A DNA stretch of 64,000 nucleotides. Origin: Pedobacter namyangjuensis (GTDB lineage: Bacteria; Bacteroidota; Bacteroidia; Sphingobacteriales; Sphingobacteriaceae). Shown here piece after piece: positions 19,255 through 27,610 of the stretch. The position numbers and the translations under genes were made by a program. Position 1 is the first letter of the stretch. Each line of letters begins with the position of its first letter. The DNA lies in assembly GCF_003313325.1 (NCBI RefSeq), contig NZ_QMHQ01000002.1:744001-808000 (forward strand). Direction: 5' to 3'. A model generated the notes under the pieces. That model made no database searches, was not told the DNA's origin, and saw only the letters and a program-made list of their open reading frames with translations.

Positions 19255-19456
19255 AAGGACTAAACCGCCTTCGGGTTAAAAAAGTTTTCCACGGAACCAA
19301 TTTGCCGAAGGCTGACGCCTGCTTGCTTGCTCCTATCTGCAACCCGCTTGCAGCTGCCTGGGAAAGTTATCTTTGTGTTAAGATATTACAGAATACGGCA
19401 TTTGAACCAATTATGGCTTCAGATTTGCTAGCCAAGAGGCTAAAATACATCCTGCA

Positions 19457-19813
19457 ATGCCCAAAATATACATCGGAGGTATCGGCTCCCAATTCACTGA
19501 ACTGCAACTGGCCGAACTTGTCGCCATACACGGAGAAATCCTGACGGTAAAAATCGTTTACGATAGGACTACAAAAAAAGCAAAAGGCTTTGGCTTTGTT
19601 GAAATGCGCAGTCCGCAGGCCGCCCAGCAGGCCGTAGATGCGCTCAACGGCGCAACGATCGGCAAAAGGGAAATCCGTGCCGCTTTGGTTGCAGAAACCA
19701 AGGACCAGCATCCAGCCAGCCCTAGCGAAAGCCGGCCGGTTGCAATTAAAGCCAAACGCAAAAGGAAGGTTGCATACCAGCCCATATCCAAGACCCATCC
19801 TGTGAAAAGTTAG
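19457..19813 (+). CDS. RRM-type RNA-binding protein
   Basis: 118 residues with one RNA recognition motif: RNP2 IYIGGI (residues 4-9) and RNP1 KGFGFVEM (about 43-50), and the usual alpha helix AAQQAVDALNGA. A basic tail (KAKRKRKVAYQP) follows. Such small RRM proteins are frequent in Bacteroidota and act as RNA chaperones or post-transcriptional regulators. Single gene, no obvious operon. Confidence 0.88.
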   Translation: MPKIYIGGIGSQFTELQLAELVAIHGEILTVKIVYDRTTKKAKGFGFVEMRSPQAAQQAVDALNGATIGKREIRAALVAETKDQHPASPSESRPVAIKAKRKRKVAYQPISKTHPVKS

Positions 19814-20051
19814 CATTTCCATCATCATATCGATCCTGCGACAGTACCTAATTAGCCATAGCAAACTACACCTAACCAGGCTACCCTGGTCGGTTTCCAG
19901 TGCAGTGTACCTCCGCAGTCCAAATACCAACTAGGAACCTAAACTAAATTCCCCGCTAGGTACTGTACTTGGGAGCTTGATCTCCATGTACAGCTCGAAA
20001 CCTTTCGCAGGAACAGGACGGTTGCAGGTCGGGCCCTGGAATGGCAGGGTA

Positions 20052-20543
20052 CTATTGCTCGATCAGGATATTGTTTATCGAAAGTGTCTTGCAGCTTATC
20101 GACACCGAGGCTGCCCCGTAGGAATCCCCGTAAATGCCCGCAGAGACCTGGTCGCTGTAGGATGTCAGGCTCGCCTGGCGGAAGGCGATGGTCCTTGTGG
20201 GCAGCTTGTTGTAGGCGTCCACAATGGTAATCACCCCGTCGAAGGTGCCCGTTCTCTTGGCGAACACCTGCAGGAGCTCATCGCCGAACTTCTGGGAATC
20301 TATCGAAAAGTACAGCTGGCCGGAATTGTACACCGGGGATGAAAGGTTTGCCCGGGCAGACAGGGTATCCTTTGGATTCAGGGGAATCGCTTTTGTCGCC
20401 TCCTCGCCGTAGCGGGCTACTGAGGTACTTACGCTTGTCAGCTCGGTTACTATCTTTTTCCCTCCCTTGTCAATGGACAGCTGGATCTTCAATCTGGACT
20501 CCCCCTGCTGGGCAAGCGTAATTTTGGCCTGGCCAGATTCGCT
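20052..20543 (-). pseudogene. 5'-truncated gene, possibly T6SS tube protein (Hcp/TssD)-like
   Basis: The frame is open from just after a TGA at 20544-20546 to 20052, with no ATG; only a TTG at 20490-20492 could start it. The visible protein has a beta-rich body (GQLYFSIDSQKFGDELLQVF, GTFDGVITIVDAYNK) and an end ASVSISCKTLSINNILIEQ that recalls the C-terminal strands of Bacteroidota Hcp/TssD proteins. That assignment is tentative. The 5' end stops where the AT-rich arsenic island begins, so the start of the gene was probably lost when that island arrived. Confidence 0.45.
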
Positions 20544-20579
20544 TCACCCAAAAAGCAGCGAGGTTTATGATTTCTATGG

Positions 20580-20609
20580 TTGAACCAAATAAAAATCAAA
20601 TTTATTTTG
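20580..20609 (+). promoter_or_regulatory. Putative promoter of ars operon
   Basis: TTG at 20580-20582, 20-bp spacer, TATTTTG at 20603-20609, close to the Bacteroidota TTG-N19/20-TAnnTTTG pattern. The predicted transcript start falls just before the ArsR operator. Confidence 0.5.
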
Positions 20610-20624
20610 CGTTCTAATAATTAC

Positions 20625-20641
20625 ATCGTAAAATTGCAATA
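20625..20641 (+). promoter_or_regulatory. ArsR operator copy 1
   Basis: ATCGTAAAATTGCAATA, containing the palindrome ATTGCAAT, lies between the promoter and the arsR start. The same 17-mer recurs with one change at 21000-21016 before the next gene, which marks it as the likely ArsR binding site. Confidence 0.6.
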
Positions 20642-20648
20642 TATAATC

Positions 20649-20978
20649 ATGGGACTTACAAGATCAGAAATATTCACAGACGAGCAGAACCAGCTTTCCA
20701 CGTTGCTGAAAGCAATTGCACACCCTGCCCGTATTGCTATACTGCAAAGGATAATCATATCCAACACCTGCATTTGTGGGGATTTGGTAGGTGAGCTTGG
20801 ATTGGCACAGGCAACCATTTCCCAGCATTTGAAGGAATTGAAATTAGCTGGTATCATACAGGGAACAATAGAAGGTGTAAGCGTTTGCTATTGCATCAAC
20901 CCTAAGACCTGGAAACTGTTGGAAGAACAACTTGGTGGGTTTTTGGCTTCTTATAAAGGCGAAACTACCTGCTGTTAA
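20649..20978 (+). CDS. arsR: ArsR family arsenic-responsive repressor
   Basis: 109 residues from ATG 20649. Winged-helix ArsR/SmtB fold: LLKAIAHPARIAILQRI, recognition helix region LGLAQATISQHLKELKLAGI, wing GTIEGVSVCYCI. Cysteines in NTCICGDLV (about residues 38-42), VCYC and a C-terminal CC are candidate arsenite ligands. First gene of a four-gene arsenic operon, preceded by an operator repeat. It represses the operon until trivalent arsenic binds. Confidence 0.93.
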   Translation: MGLTRSEIFTDEQNQLSTLLKAIAHPARIAILQRIIISNTCICGDLVGELGLAQATISQHLKELKLAGIIQGTIEGVSVCYCINPKTWKLLEEQLGGFLASYKGETTCC

Positions 20979-20999
20979 CCATTTTTTTTATCTATATCA

Positions 21000-21016
21000 A
21001 TCGTTAAATTGCAATA
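21000..21016 (+). promoter_or_regulatory. ArsR operator copy 2
   Basis: ATCGTTAAATTGCAATA, 16 of 17 bases as at 20625-20641, in the 58-bp gap before the DUF6428 gene. It implies a second ArsR-controlled point inside the operon. Confidence 0.6.
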
Positions 21017-21036
21017 ATACTATTAATACCTAAATC

Positions 21037-21504
21037 ATGAAACTATCAGAAATAAAAGAAATCCTTGCTACGGCTGAAGGAATGAATTTTAAATTGGAAA
21101 ATGGTAATTCGGTGCCAGAACATTTCCATGTAACGGAGGTCGGAATTATCAAAAAGGACTTTATCGACTGCGGTGGAACCGTACGCCATGAAAAAGTTGC
21201 CAATTTCCAATTATGGGATGCCGATGATTATGAACACCGCTTAAAAGCTGAAAAATTGCTACACATCATTTCACTTTCGAAAAAGGTCTTGGGAATGGAA
21301 GATCTGGAGATTGAAGTGGAATATCAAGCAGAAACCATTGGCAAGTATGACCTAGGATTTGATGGGGAAAACTTTCTTTTAATGGCCAAGAAAACCGCTT
21401 GCCTTGCAATGGACAAATGTGGTGTTCCGGCCGAAAAACAAAAAATTGAAATGGTAAATCTGACTTCAGCTTCATCCTGTACCCCAGGTGGAGGGTGCTG
21501 CTAA
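21037..21504 (+). CDS. DUF6428 family protein of arsenic operon
   Basis: 155 residues. Typical DUF6428 features: N-terminal KLSEIKEILA, VPEHFHVTEVGIIKKDFIDCGG, NFQLWDADDYEHRL, and a C-terminal SCTPGGGCC that could bind arsenite. Members sit in Bacteroidota arsenic operons between arsR and arsC. The function has not been proved; a metallochaperone-like role is inferred from the Cys tail and context. Confidence 0.88.
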   Translation: MKLSEIKEILATAEGMNFKLENGNSVPEHFHVTEVGIIKKDFIDCGGTVRHEKVANFQLWDADDYEHRLKAEKLLHIISLSKKVLGMEDLEIEVEYQAETIGKYDLGFDGENFLLMAKKTACLAMDKCGVPAEKQKIEMVNLTSASSCTPGGGCC

Positions 21505-21524
21505 TTTCTAATCCCAATAAATAA

Positions 21525-22145
21525 ATGAACACAAAACTTTTTCAGGAACTTGAAATTCTGGCCGGTACTTTCAAATTTGACAGCATCATCGCAGATCGTA
21601 AAGCGATATTAAAGCCACTAGTCGACTATATTCAGGCCAAGCACAGTAATCACAGTGAGGTACGCCTTCATTTGATCTGTACACATAATTCACGTAGAAG
21701 CCACCTGTCACAGGTTTGGGCACAGACAGCAGCAGCCTATTATGGCATTAAAAATGTCTTTTGCTATTCAGGTGGTACCGAAGCTACTGCCTTGTTTCCT
21801 GTAGTTGCGGAAACATTAACGCAAACGGGGTTTAAGGTACAGGTTATTTCAGAAGGAAGTAACCCAGTATATGCCATAAAATATAGCGACAATGAGCATC
21901 CTGTTATAGGCTTCTCGAAGACCTATGATAATGAATTTAATCCTTCAGAATCATTTGCAGCAATTATGACCTGTTCTCAGGCTGACGGTGGCTGTCCATT
22001 TATTGCAGGGGCTGAAAAACGTATCCCGATAACCTTTGAAGACCCAAAGGCATTTGACTATACACCTCAGCAGGCAGAAAAGTACCAAGAAAGAAGTTTG
22101 CAGATTGCAACCGAAATGTTTTACGTCTTCTCACAAATCAAATAA
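21525..22145 (+). CDS. ArsC-like low-molecular-weight phosphatase-fold arsenate reductase
   Basis: 206 residues. The P-loop CTHNSRRS (Cys about 43) matches the C-X5-R-S/T motif of LMW-PTPase-fold arsenate reductases, and a Cys pair occurs later ([11 protein letters not shown]). Acts in the cytoplasm to reduce arsenate to arsenite for export by the downstream Acr3. It begins 20 bp after the DUF6428 gene and ends 1 bp before acr3. Confidence 0.85.
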   Translation: MNTKLFQELEILAGTFKFDSIIADRKAILKPLVDYIQAKHSNHSEVRLHLICTHNSRRSHLSQVWAQTAAAYYGIKNVFCYSGGTEATALFPVVAETLTQTGFKVQVISEGSNPVYAIKYSDNEHPVIGFSKTYDNEFNPSESFAAIMTCSQADGGCPFIAGAEKRIPITFEDPKAFDYTPQQAEKYQERSLQIATEMFYVFSQIK

Positions 22146-22146
22146 T

Positions 22147-23208
22147 ATGTCAGCTAATACCTGTGCCCCTACGGTAGAACGTAAAAAATTAGGGTTTTTA
22201 GACCGTTATCTAACTTTGTGGATATTTCTGGCGATGGCCGTTGGTGTATCAATTGGCTTTTTTATTCCGTCCTCATCAGGTCTTATCAATTCTTTTTCTA
22301 GCGGTACAACCAATATTCCATTGGCCATTGGACTGATATTGATGATGTACCCACCGCTGGCCAAGGTCAGGTATGAAAAAATGGGCGAAGTATTCCGCAA
22401 CACTAAGGTACTTGGCACTTCGCTGGCCTTGAACTGGATCTTCGGTCCCGTACTCATGTTCATACTGGCCATAGTATTTTTACAGGGCTATCCAGAGTAT
22501 ATGGTCGGACTGATACTGATCGGTCTTGCCCGTTGTATCGCAATGGTGGTAGTATGGAATGAACTGGCAGAGGGTAACAGGGAATATGCAGCTGGTCTGA
22601 TTGCGCTGAACAGTATTTTTCAGGTATTGCTCTATAGCGTTTACGCCTATCTTTTTATTACGGTACTTCCGACACTATTTGGTATAAATGGACTGTCGGT
22701 AAACATTACCATTGCCGAAATTGCAAAAAGTGTAGGTCTTTACCTGGGGGTTCCATTTGCCGCAGGGATAATCAGCCGTTATGCGCTAATCAAACTTAAG
22801 GGCGAGCAATGGTTCCAGCAAAAATATGTGCCATTTATTTCACCAATAACCCTGATTGCCCTATTGTTTACCATTGTGGTGATGTTCAGTCTTAAAGGCG
22901 AACTTATTGTGCAGATACCGATGGATGTAGTCCGCATTGCCATCCCATTGGTCATCTATTTCGCAATTATGTTTATCGTCAGCTTTTTTGCAGGGAAAAA
23001 GATGGGTGCCGATTATTCGCAGAGCACATCCATTGCCTTTACTGCCGCTGGCAATAACTTCGAACTAGCCATAGCGGTAGCTATCGGAGTTTTTGGCATC
23101 AATTCCGGTCAGGCATTCGTGGGTGTAATCGGGCCTTTGGTCGAGGTACCTGCACTTATTGCATTGGTAAACCTCGCTTTCTGGTTCAGAAAAAAGTATT
23201 ATAGTTAA
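22147..23208 (+). CDS. Acr3/ArsB-type arsenite efflux permease
   Basis: 353 residues from ATG 22147, chosen because the longer frame upstream overlaps arsC. Ten hydrophobic segments; the Acr3 signature [18 protein letters not shown] (conserved Cys) and the C-terminal [19 protein letters not shown] are present. Exports arsenite across the inner membrane. Last gene of the ars operon; its TAA overlaps the end of the facing IS110 transposase remnant by 3 bp. Confidence 0.93.
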   Translation: MSANTCAPTVERKKLGFLDRYLTLWIFLAMAVGVSIGFFIPSSSGLINSFSSGTTNIPLAIGLILMMYPPLAKVRYEKMGEVFRNTKVLGTSLALNWIFGPVLMFILAIVFLQGYPEYMVGLILIGLARCIAMVVVWNELAEGNREYAAGLIALNSIFQVLLYSVYAYLFITVLPTLFGINGLSVNITIAEIAKSVGLYLGVPFAAGIISRYALIKLKGEQWFQQKYVPFISPITLIALLFTIVVMFSLKGELIVQIPMDVVRIAIPLVIYFAIMFIVSFFAGKKMGADYSQSTSIAFTAAGNNFELAIAVAIGVFGINSGQAFVGVIGPLVEVPALIALVNLAFWFRKKYYS

Positions 23209-24253
23209 ACAACTATTGAAAATGGCTGGTTTGGCTCTCCTACAATTAGCGGAACAATGCTTCTTTCGTCTCTTGGCCGATAGAGCCTATCCTCCTTTAT
23301 ACAGCTGAATAGGCGCTGGATCAGTTTGTTTCTTACGGCATTGACCACACTCATTTTATTTTTGCACTGCGTGTCTTTCGTTCAAAATACCGCTTCATAT
23401 CGCCACTTATCAATGAAGCCATAGCAGCCATGTGCAATAGCGCCTTTACCCTTTTATTAGCTTTGTGGGAGACTCGCGGTCTTCCACGAAGTACTAGTCC
23501 CCGAATAGTGTTCAAAAGGTACGATACCAGCGTAGCACGCAAATTTTTTAGCGTCACGAATGTTTTTGAACTCATTGGTGGAAATGATGACCTCAATTGC
23601 CGTAACAGTTCCGATTCCACTTACAGATGTAGATACTTGAAAAAGCCTTTTTAAATTAGAATCTGACTTGATGGTATCAAGAATAAGTTTTTCTACTGCC
23701 TCCAGATCCTTAGCAATGTGCCTTAGTGTTCCCTTGCAGATTTCTTCAATGACCTTTCCGCCAGCCCTGTCAAAGGACTTGATTTCCTTTACGGGAACAG
23801 TTAGTGCTTTTTTTATCCGTCCAAGCCTGTTTCGTAACGTACTAAGCTGTTATAGCTTTTTGATAATTGCTCTTGGTGGCTCCCACAAACGTATGGATTC
23901 CCTTTCCTTGTAGGCATAGGTTGCTATCCTTTCCCCATCTACCTTATCGTTCTTCCCCCTAGTAAGGCCTACACAAAGCTTAAGGTGTGCTGGATGTTCC
24001 AGACATATAGCTACATTCTTTTTATGCAGGAAACCTAAAACATGTTCGTTATAGATTCCTGTATGTTCCATACAGAAAACCGCATTTTCTTTGAAAGGTC
24101 GGGAATCTGTTTAGCCAAAACCTTCCAGAAAGCAGCCAATCCCGTCGGCTTATTCTCGATTTCAAAGCTTCGGTTCTTTTCTTTTCCATTGAGGACACAT
24201 ACATCCAATATAGCTTTTGAGATGTCAATGCCAATAAAATACTTCCAGTTCAT
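23205..24253 (-). mobile_element. Decayed IS110 family element, transposase with several frame breaks
   Basis: Starting at ATG 24253: KYFIGIDISKAILDVCVLNG, the RuvC-like DEDD start of IS110 recombinases. The frame then shifts into MEHTGIYNEHVLGFLHKKNV and GKNDKVDGERIATYAYK (about 24071-23850), stops, continues in another frame with IGTVTAIEVIISTNEFKNI, and ends with the Transposase_20 part RVSHKANKRVKALLHMAAM and a tail finishing at TAA 23205-23207. At least three indels or stops make it non-functional. Its end abuts the acr3 stop codon, and its upstream side carries a strong hairpin (24355-24419). Confidence 0.88.
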
Positions 24254-24354
24254 AAATTAAGGGTTAGTCGTTTCATTCAACGCTTTTAAAAACGGTCAAT
24301 ACCTTACTAATGAGCCTTGTGCCCTAATTTCTATTTGAAGCTTGTTTAAAAATA

Positions 24355-24419
24355 AGTCGGAGGCCTAAATCATAAAGTAGATCATTACATCTTGCCCGCA
24401 AGTTAGATCGCCTCCGACT
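24355..24419 (-). ncRNA. Hairpin upstream of IS110 transposase, possible bridge-RNA remnant
   Basis: A perfect 10-bp inverted repeat AGTCGGAGGC / GCCTCCGACT (24355-24364 and 24410-24419) encloses a smaller hairpin CTTGC-CC-GCAAG (24391-24402). It lies about 100 bp upstream of the transposase start, the region where IS110-family elements encode their bridge RNA. The role is inferred from position only. Confidence 0.35.
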
Positions 24420-24452
24420 CTGTTAACTTTTATATAAAACGTCACTTGATAA

Positions 24453-24791
24453 ATACTTATAACGAATCACCTAACAAATCTAAAGGCCCGCAAGGCCTAC
24501 GTTGTCTTTATGCAGATGGCCGTTTATCCAACAAAGAGGGCAATGGAGATGATCCCGCAGTCGAACGCGCTGCTGGAAAAGGCAATCGCCCTGGACCCGG
24601 AAAACCCTAGGGCCTACCTGCTTAAAGGCCAGACCAGTTTTTACATTCCCGAAATGTTCGGAGGGAGCAGGGAGGAAGCCAAGAAAAGCCTTTTGATGGC
24701 CAAGGAAAAATTTGCATCATCGGCCAACTCTGACAAGCTTCAGCCCGGCTGGGGAAAGGAAAGATGCGCGGAACTCCTTTCGGCCTATTAG
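24453..24791 (+). pseudogene. 5'-truncated TPR-like protein gene
   Basis: The frame opens after a TAA at 24450-24452 with no start codon in a proper place; the homologous-looking part begins near LKARKAYVVFMQMAVYP. It continues LLEKAIALDPENPRAYLLKG, YIPEMFGGSREEAKK and LQPGWGKERCAELL, the usual C-terminal end of a family of about 220-residue exported TPR proteins. The missing N-terminal half ends exactly at the IS110/ars block, so the insertion probably removed it. Confidence 0.6.
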
Positions 24792-24946
24792 GCATATAAC
24801 CCGCATAAATGCCTGCGGGTCGGAACTTCCGGCCGGCAATAGGTCATCGTTACAAGCCGGAAAGCAAGGCTCCTATGGTCAGAAATTATTTTTAGCCCTC
24901 AAGAACAAATTCCAAGCTGCGCTGTTTTTCTGCAAAACGTATTTAT

Positions 24947-25345
24947 ATGAACAGAATCCTTGTCCTATTTCTTCTGCTTGCGGCCCTCACCGGATGCAAG
25001 AAAAAAGACGGCCCGCAAAGCGACCCGCTGCACCAAAGATGGTACCTTTATAAAATCGAAAGGCAGTACACCGACAAATTGGGCAATCCGCATCCCGACT
25101 TCAAGCCCCGTTCTGAGGTAGTGGAGGATAGGCAGATGTTTTTCGAGTTCACCTCCCAGGGCGCCTTTTTGACCTATGAAGGCAACGGCAGCTATCGCCT
25201 TGACAGGGACAGGATACTTTTCGAGCTGCCGCATGTTTCCGGGGAATACAACTACCGTTTATCCAGCGACGAGCTTATCCTTTCAAGCAAGGTTGAAGGC
25301 AATACCTACAACGAAAGCTCCACTTTTACCATGAAGCCCTTCTAA
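24947..25345 (+). CDS. Lipoprotein with lipocalin-like body
   Basis: 132 residues. Signal with lipobox LTGC (Cys about 17) then KKKDG, so an outer- or inner-membrane lipoprotein. The body (LHQRWYLYKIERQY, QMFFEFTSQGAFLTYEGNGSY, YNYRLSSDELILSS) has the strand pattern of lipocalin-like DUF proteins in Bacteroidota. No specific function can be assigned. Confidence 0.75.
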   Translation: MNRILVLFLLLAALTGCKKKDGPQSDPLHQRWYLYKIERQYTDKLGNPHPDFKPRSEVVEDRQMFFEFTSQGAFLTYEGNGSYRLDRDRILFELPHVSGEYNYRLSSDELILSSKVEGNTYNESSTFTMKPF

Positions 25346-25491
25346 AAGTTATGGTCCCGGCAGCCTTTGTGGCCGGCGGGGCATTTTTACTGAAAGCCTG
25401 TGGAAAAAAGAAAGCGCTGTACGGCAGCCCTTTTGGCCGGCGGAAAACAGAAACCTTCCTGCCCGACCGATGGATTTGCTACCTTCGCCAC

Positions 25492-25701
25492 ATGACCATC
25501 AGCGAACTTGAAAACTGGTTTAAAGCCAACCCTATGCCTTCAGAACCGGTAATGTTAAATCCGGCCACGAAGATCAACAGTATACAGCATTTTTTGGAAA
25601 GCCATTTTTACCCCCTTAAGCTCGATCCTTCCAACAAGATCAACCAGCCTCTGCTCGACCGCCTTTTGGACCTGAAGCTGCTGATCGAATCCAACCTCTA
25701 A
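25492..25701 (+). CDS. DUF6965 family small protein
   Basis: 69 residues from ATG 25492 (an upstream extension of the frame to 25351 lacks family features). Sequence MTISELENWFKANPMPSEP, then LNPATKINSIQHFLESH and LLDRLLDLKLLIES, matches the compact helical DUF6965 pattern. Cytoplasmic, function unknown. Confidence 0.75.
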   Translation: MTISELENWFKANPMPSEPVMLNPATKINSIQHFLESHFYPLKLDPSNKINQPLLDRLLDLKLLIESNL

Positions 25702-25905
25702 TATTAGTTGCCTGCCCCCTGCTGTTATTGGAATACGAAAATTCGATAACAGCAAAACAGTGGCAAGGCACATGTGATTACCACCCGGAACGCCCAGCTG
25801 ATGTTTGCATTATCATGATCAAGATAGGTTCAAATACTTAAACATGGATTTTTCTGCTGTCATGCCTGCAAATAATATTGGAGAACCGCCCAGCCGGAGA
25901 TTTAG

Positions 25906-26031
25906 GTTATTATTGTTTTTGAAAGCATTTATGTCATTCTCGCGCTGGTTTCGAAGATTTATCGAATAATCAAATTTGATAAAATCACTGAAGAGACCAA
26001 CAGACTCAAACAGTTGATCAACGATCTATAA
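25906..26031 (+). pseudogene. Remnant of a small membrane protein gene
   Basis: After a TAG at 25903-25905 a frame without a start codon reads VIIVFESIYVILALVSKIYR then FDKITEETNRLKQLINDL and stops. It looks like the C-terminal end of a protein with one membrane helix. The rest of the 25702-26151 gap shows no other gene. Confidence 0.35.
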
Positions 26032-26151
26032 AAAGCACCCAGGAAAAGCATACATCTAAAGCACACTAATAAATCGGGCAATTTTTAAAATTTTAAGGAA
26101 GTTCCCATGCAACGTCTACAGCAATTCCGGTGTCCTTTAATAAATTTCCGA

Positions 26152-27507
26152 ATGAAAACCTTTCTTATTGCTGCCCTGATAATTTTCTGGTTCACCAAAC
26201 TGCCTGCCCAGCAAGACAGCAGCTGCCGTTGCACTTCGGTCCTCTCGGAAATTGTCCACGATATAGAAACCAGCTATCCGGGCTTCCCGTCCAAAACCAG
26301 CTCCAATCCTAAAGCATACCTAATCCATAAACAATTGCTTGTATCCAAGGCAGCCAATATAAGCGACAGGGAAAACTGTTTTTACCTGCTGGAAAAATAC
26401 CTAAGTTACTTCGGCGACAACCACCTTCTTCTTAGCGACCGTACCACAAAACCTAAACCTCATCTGATGAACGGTGAAACGGCACATAAGGCCAGCAATG
26501 GTCAAAGCGGTATCGAGGGAACCTGGAGAAGGGATAGCGACGGTTTTAGCGTAGCAATACGCCGGATACAAAAAAATACCTATCGCGCATTTGTAATGGA
26601 TTCCGCCAATGAGCAAACCAGAATATCAAGCAGCTATTTTGATCTTCTGGGAGACAGGGACCAGTTCAGGATCAGGCGCTACGACAGTTTTTTGACTACC
26701 GATTTAATGCGCGGACGCGTGATGGGCAATACCCTTATCGAGCCAGGCGGTACTTGGACCAGGAAGGTCAAAGGGAAACCATTTCAAAAGCCAGCAAACT
26801 ACACGGATGCCTGGAACAAAAATTTCAGCCATCACAAGCTCGGTCCGGGAACCTATTACATGGCAATACCTGAATTCAGCATGGATCCGTTAAAGTTTGA
26901 TTCGATTGTGGTAAACGATATTATTCCGGCAATCTCAGCTGGCAGAACCCGTCACCTGATCCTGGATCTGCGCAACAACTTTGGCGGAAACAGTTCCTTT
27001 CTATCGCTTATAAGGCTAGTCTACCAAAAGCCTATTGCTCTTGCGGGGGACTACGTGTATTCCACGCCGAAGATGATTGCAAGGTATACGCGCTCGAAAA
27101 ATCCGCTGCACCAGAAAATGCTGCCTGGACTTGTCGCTGGCCCGGGAAAGTTCGTACAAAGGGATTCTACAAGATACTTTCTGAAAGAATCGCTTACCTA
27201 TCCACAGCAGGTCTCCATAATCGTTAACGACAACTGCGCGAGCAGCACCGAATACCTGCTGGTCATCTCCAGGTTGAGTTCAAAGGTAAAGATTTACGGA
27301 AGGCCCACCGCAGGAACGCTGGACTACAGCGAGCTGCTGGGACCCGAGCCGCTCAGCTGCAAAGGCTATTCCTTTATGGTACCCACCACAAAATCATTTT
27401 GGACCGACAATCGTCCGATAGACAAAACCGGTATCATTCCAGATGTGGACCTGAGCCAATATCCCGAGAACCAGTGGGTGCAAATCGTTGAAGCGCAAAA
27501 ACTCTGA
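26152..27507 (+). CDS. S41 family exported peptidase (tail-specific protease type)
   Basis: 451 residues from ATG 26152, chosen because it places the signal peptide (MKTFLIAALIIFWFTKLPAQ) at the N-terminus; the ORF could extend to 26107. Tail-specific protease core: HLILDLRNNFGGNSSFL, then VSIIVNDNCASSTEYLL, where the Ser in CASSTE is the likely nucleophile, and IYGRPTAGTLDY. No PDZ domain is obvious. A periplasmic peptidase of unknown substrate. Confidence 0.85.
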   Translation: MKTFLIAALIIFWFTKLPAQQDSSCRCTSVLSEIVHDIETSYPGFPSKTSSNPKAYLIHKQLLVSKAANISDRENCFYLLEKYLSYFGDNHLLLSDRTTKPKPHLMNGETAHKASNGQSGIEGTWRRDSDGFSVAIRRIQKNTYRAFVMDSANEQTRISSSYFDLLGDRDQFRIRRYDSFLTTDLMRGRVMGNTLIEPGGTWTRKVKGKPFQKPANYTDAWNKNFSHHKLGPGTYYMAIPEFSMDPLKFDSIVVNDIIPAISAGRTRHLILDLRNNFGGNSSFLSLIRLVYQKPIALAGDYVYSTPKMIARYTRSKNPLHQKMLPGLVAGPGKFVQRDSTRYFLKESLTYPQQVSIIVNDNCASSTEYLLVISRLSSKVKIYGRPTAGTLDYSELLGPEPLSCKGYSFMVPTTKSFWTDNRPIDKTGIIPDVDLSQYPENQWVQIVEAQKL

Positions 27508-27610
27508 CAGCCCGGAACGAAAATTCCAATTCAACCAGCATTTATCACACCGAAGGATTTTAGGCAAGCCCATCAAAGGCTGTATTTCGAAAAATTGACT
27601 AACCGGCCTT

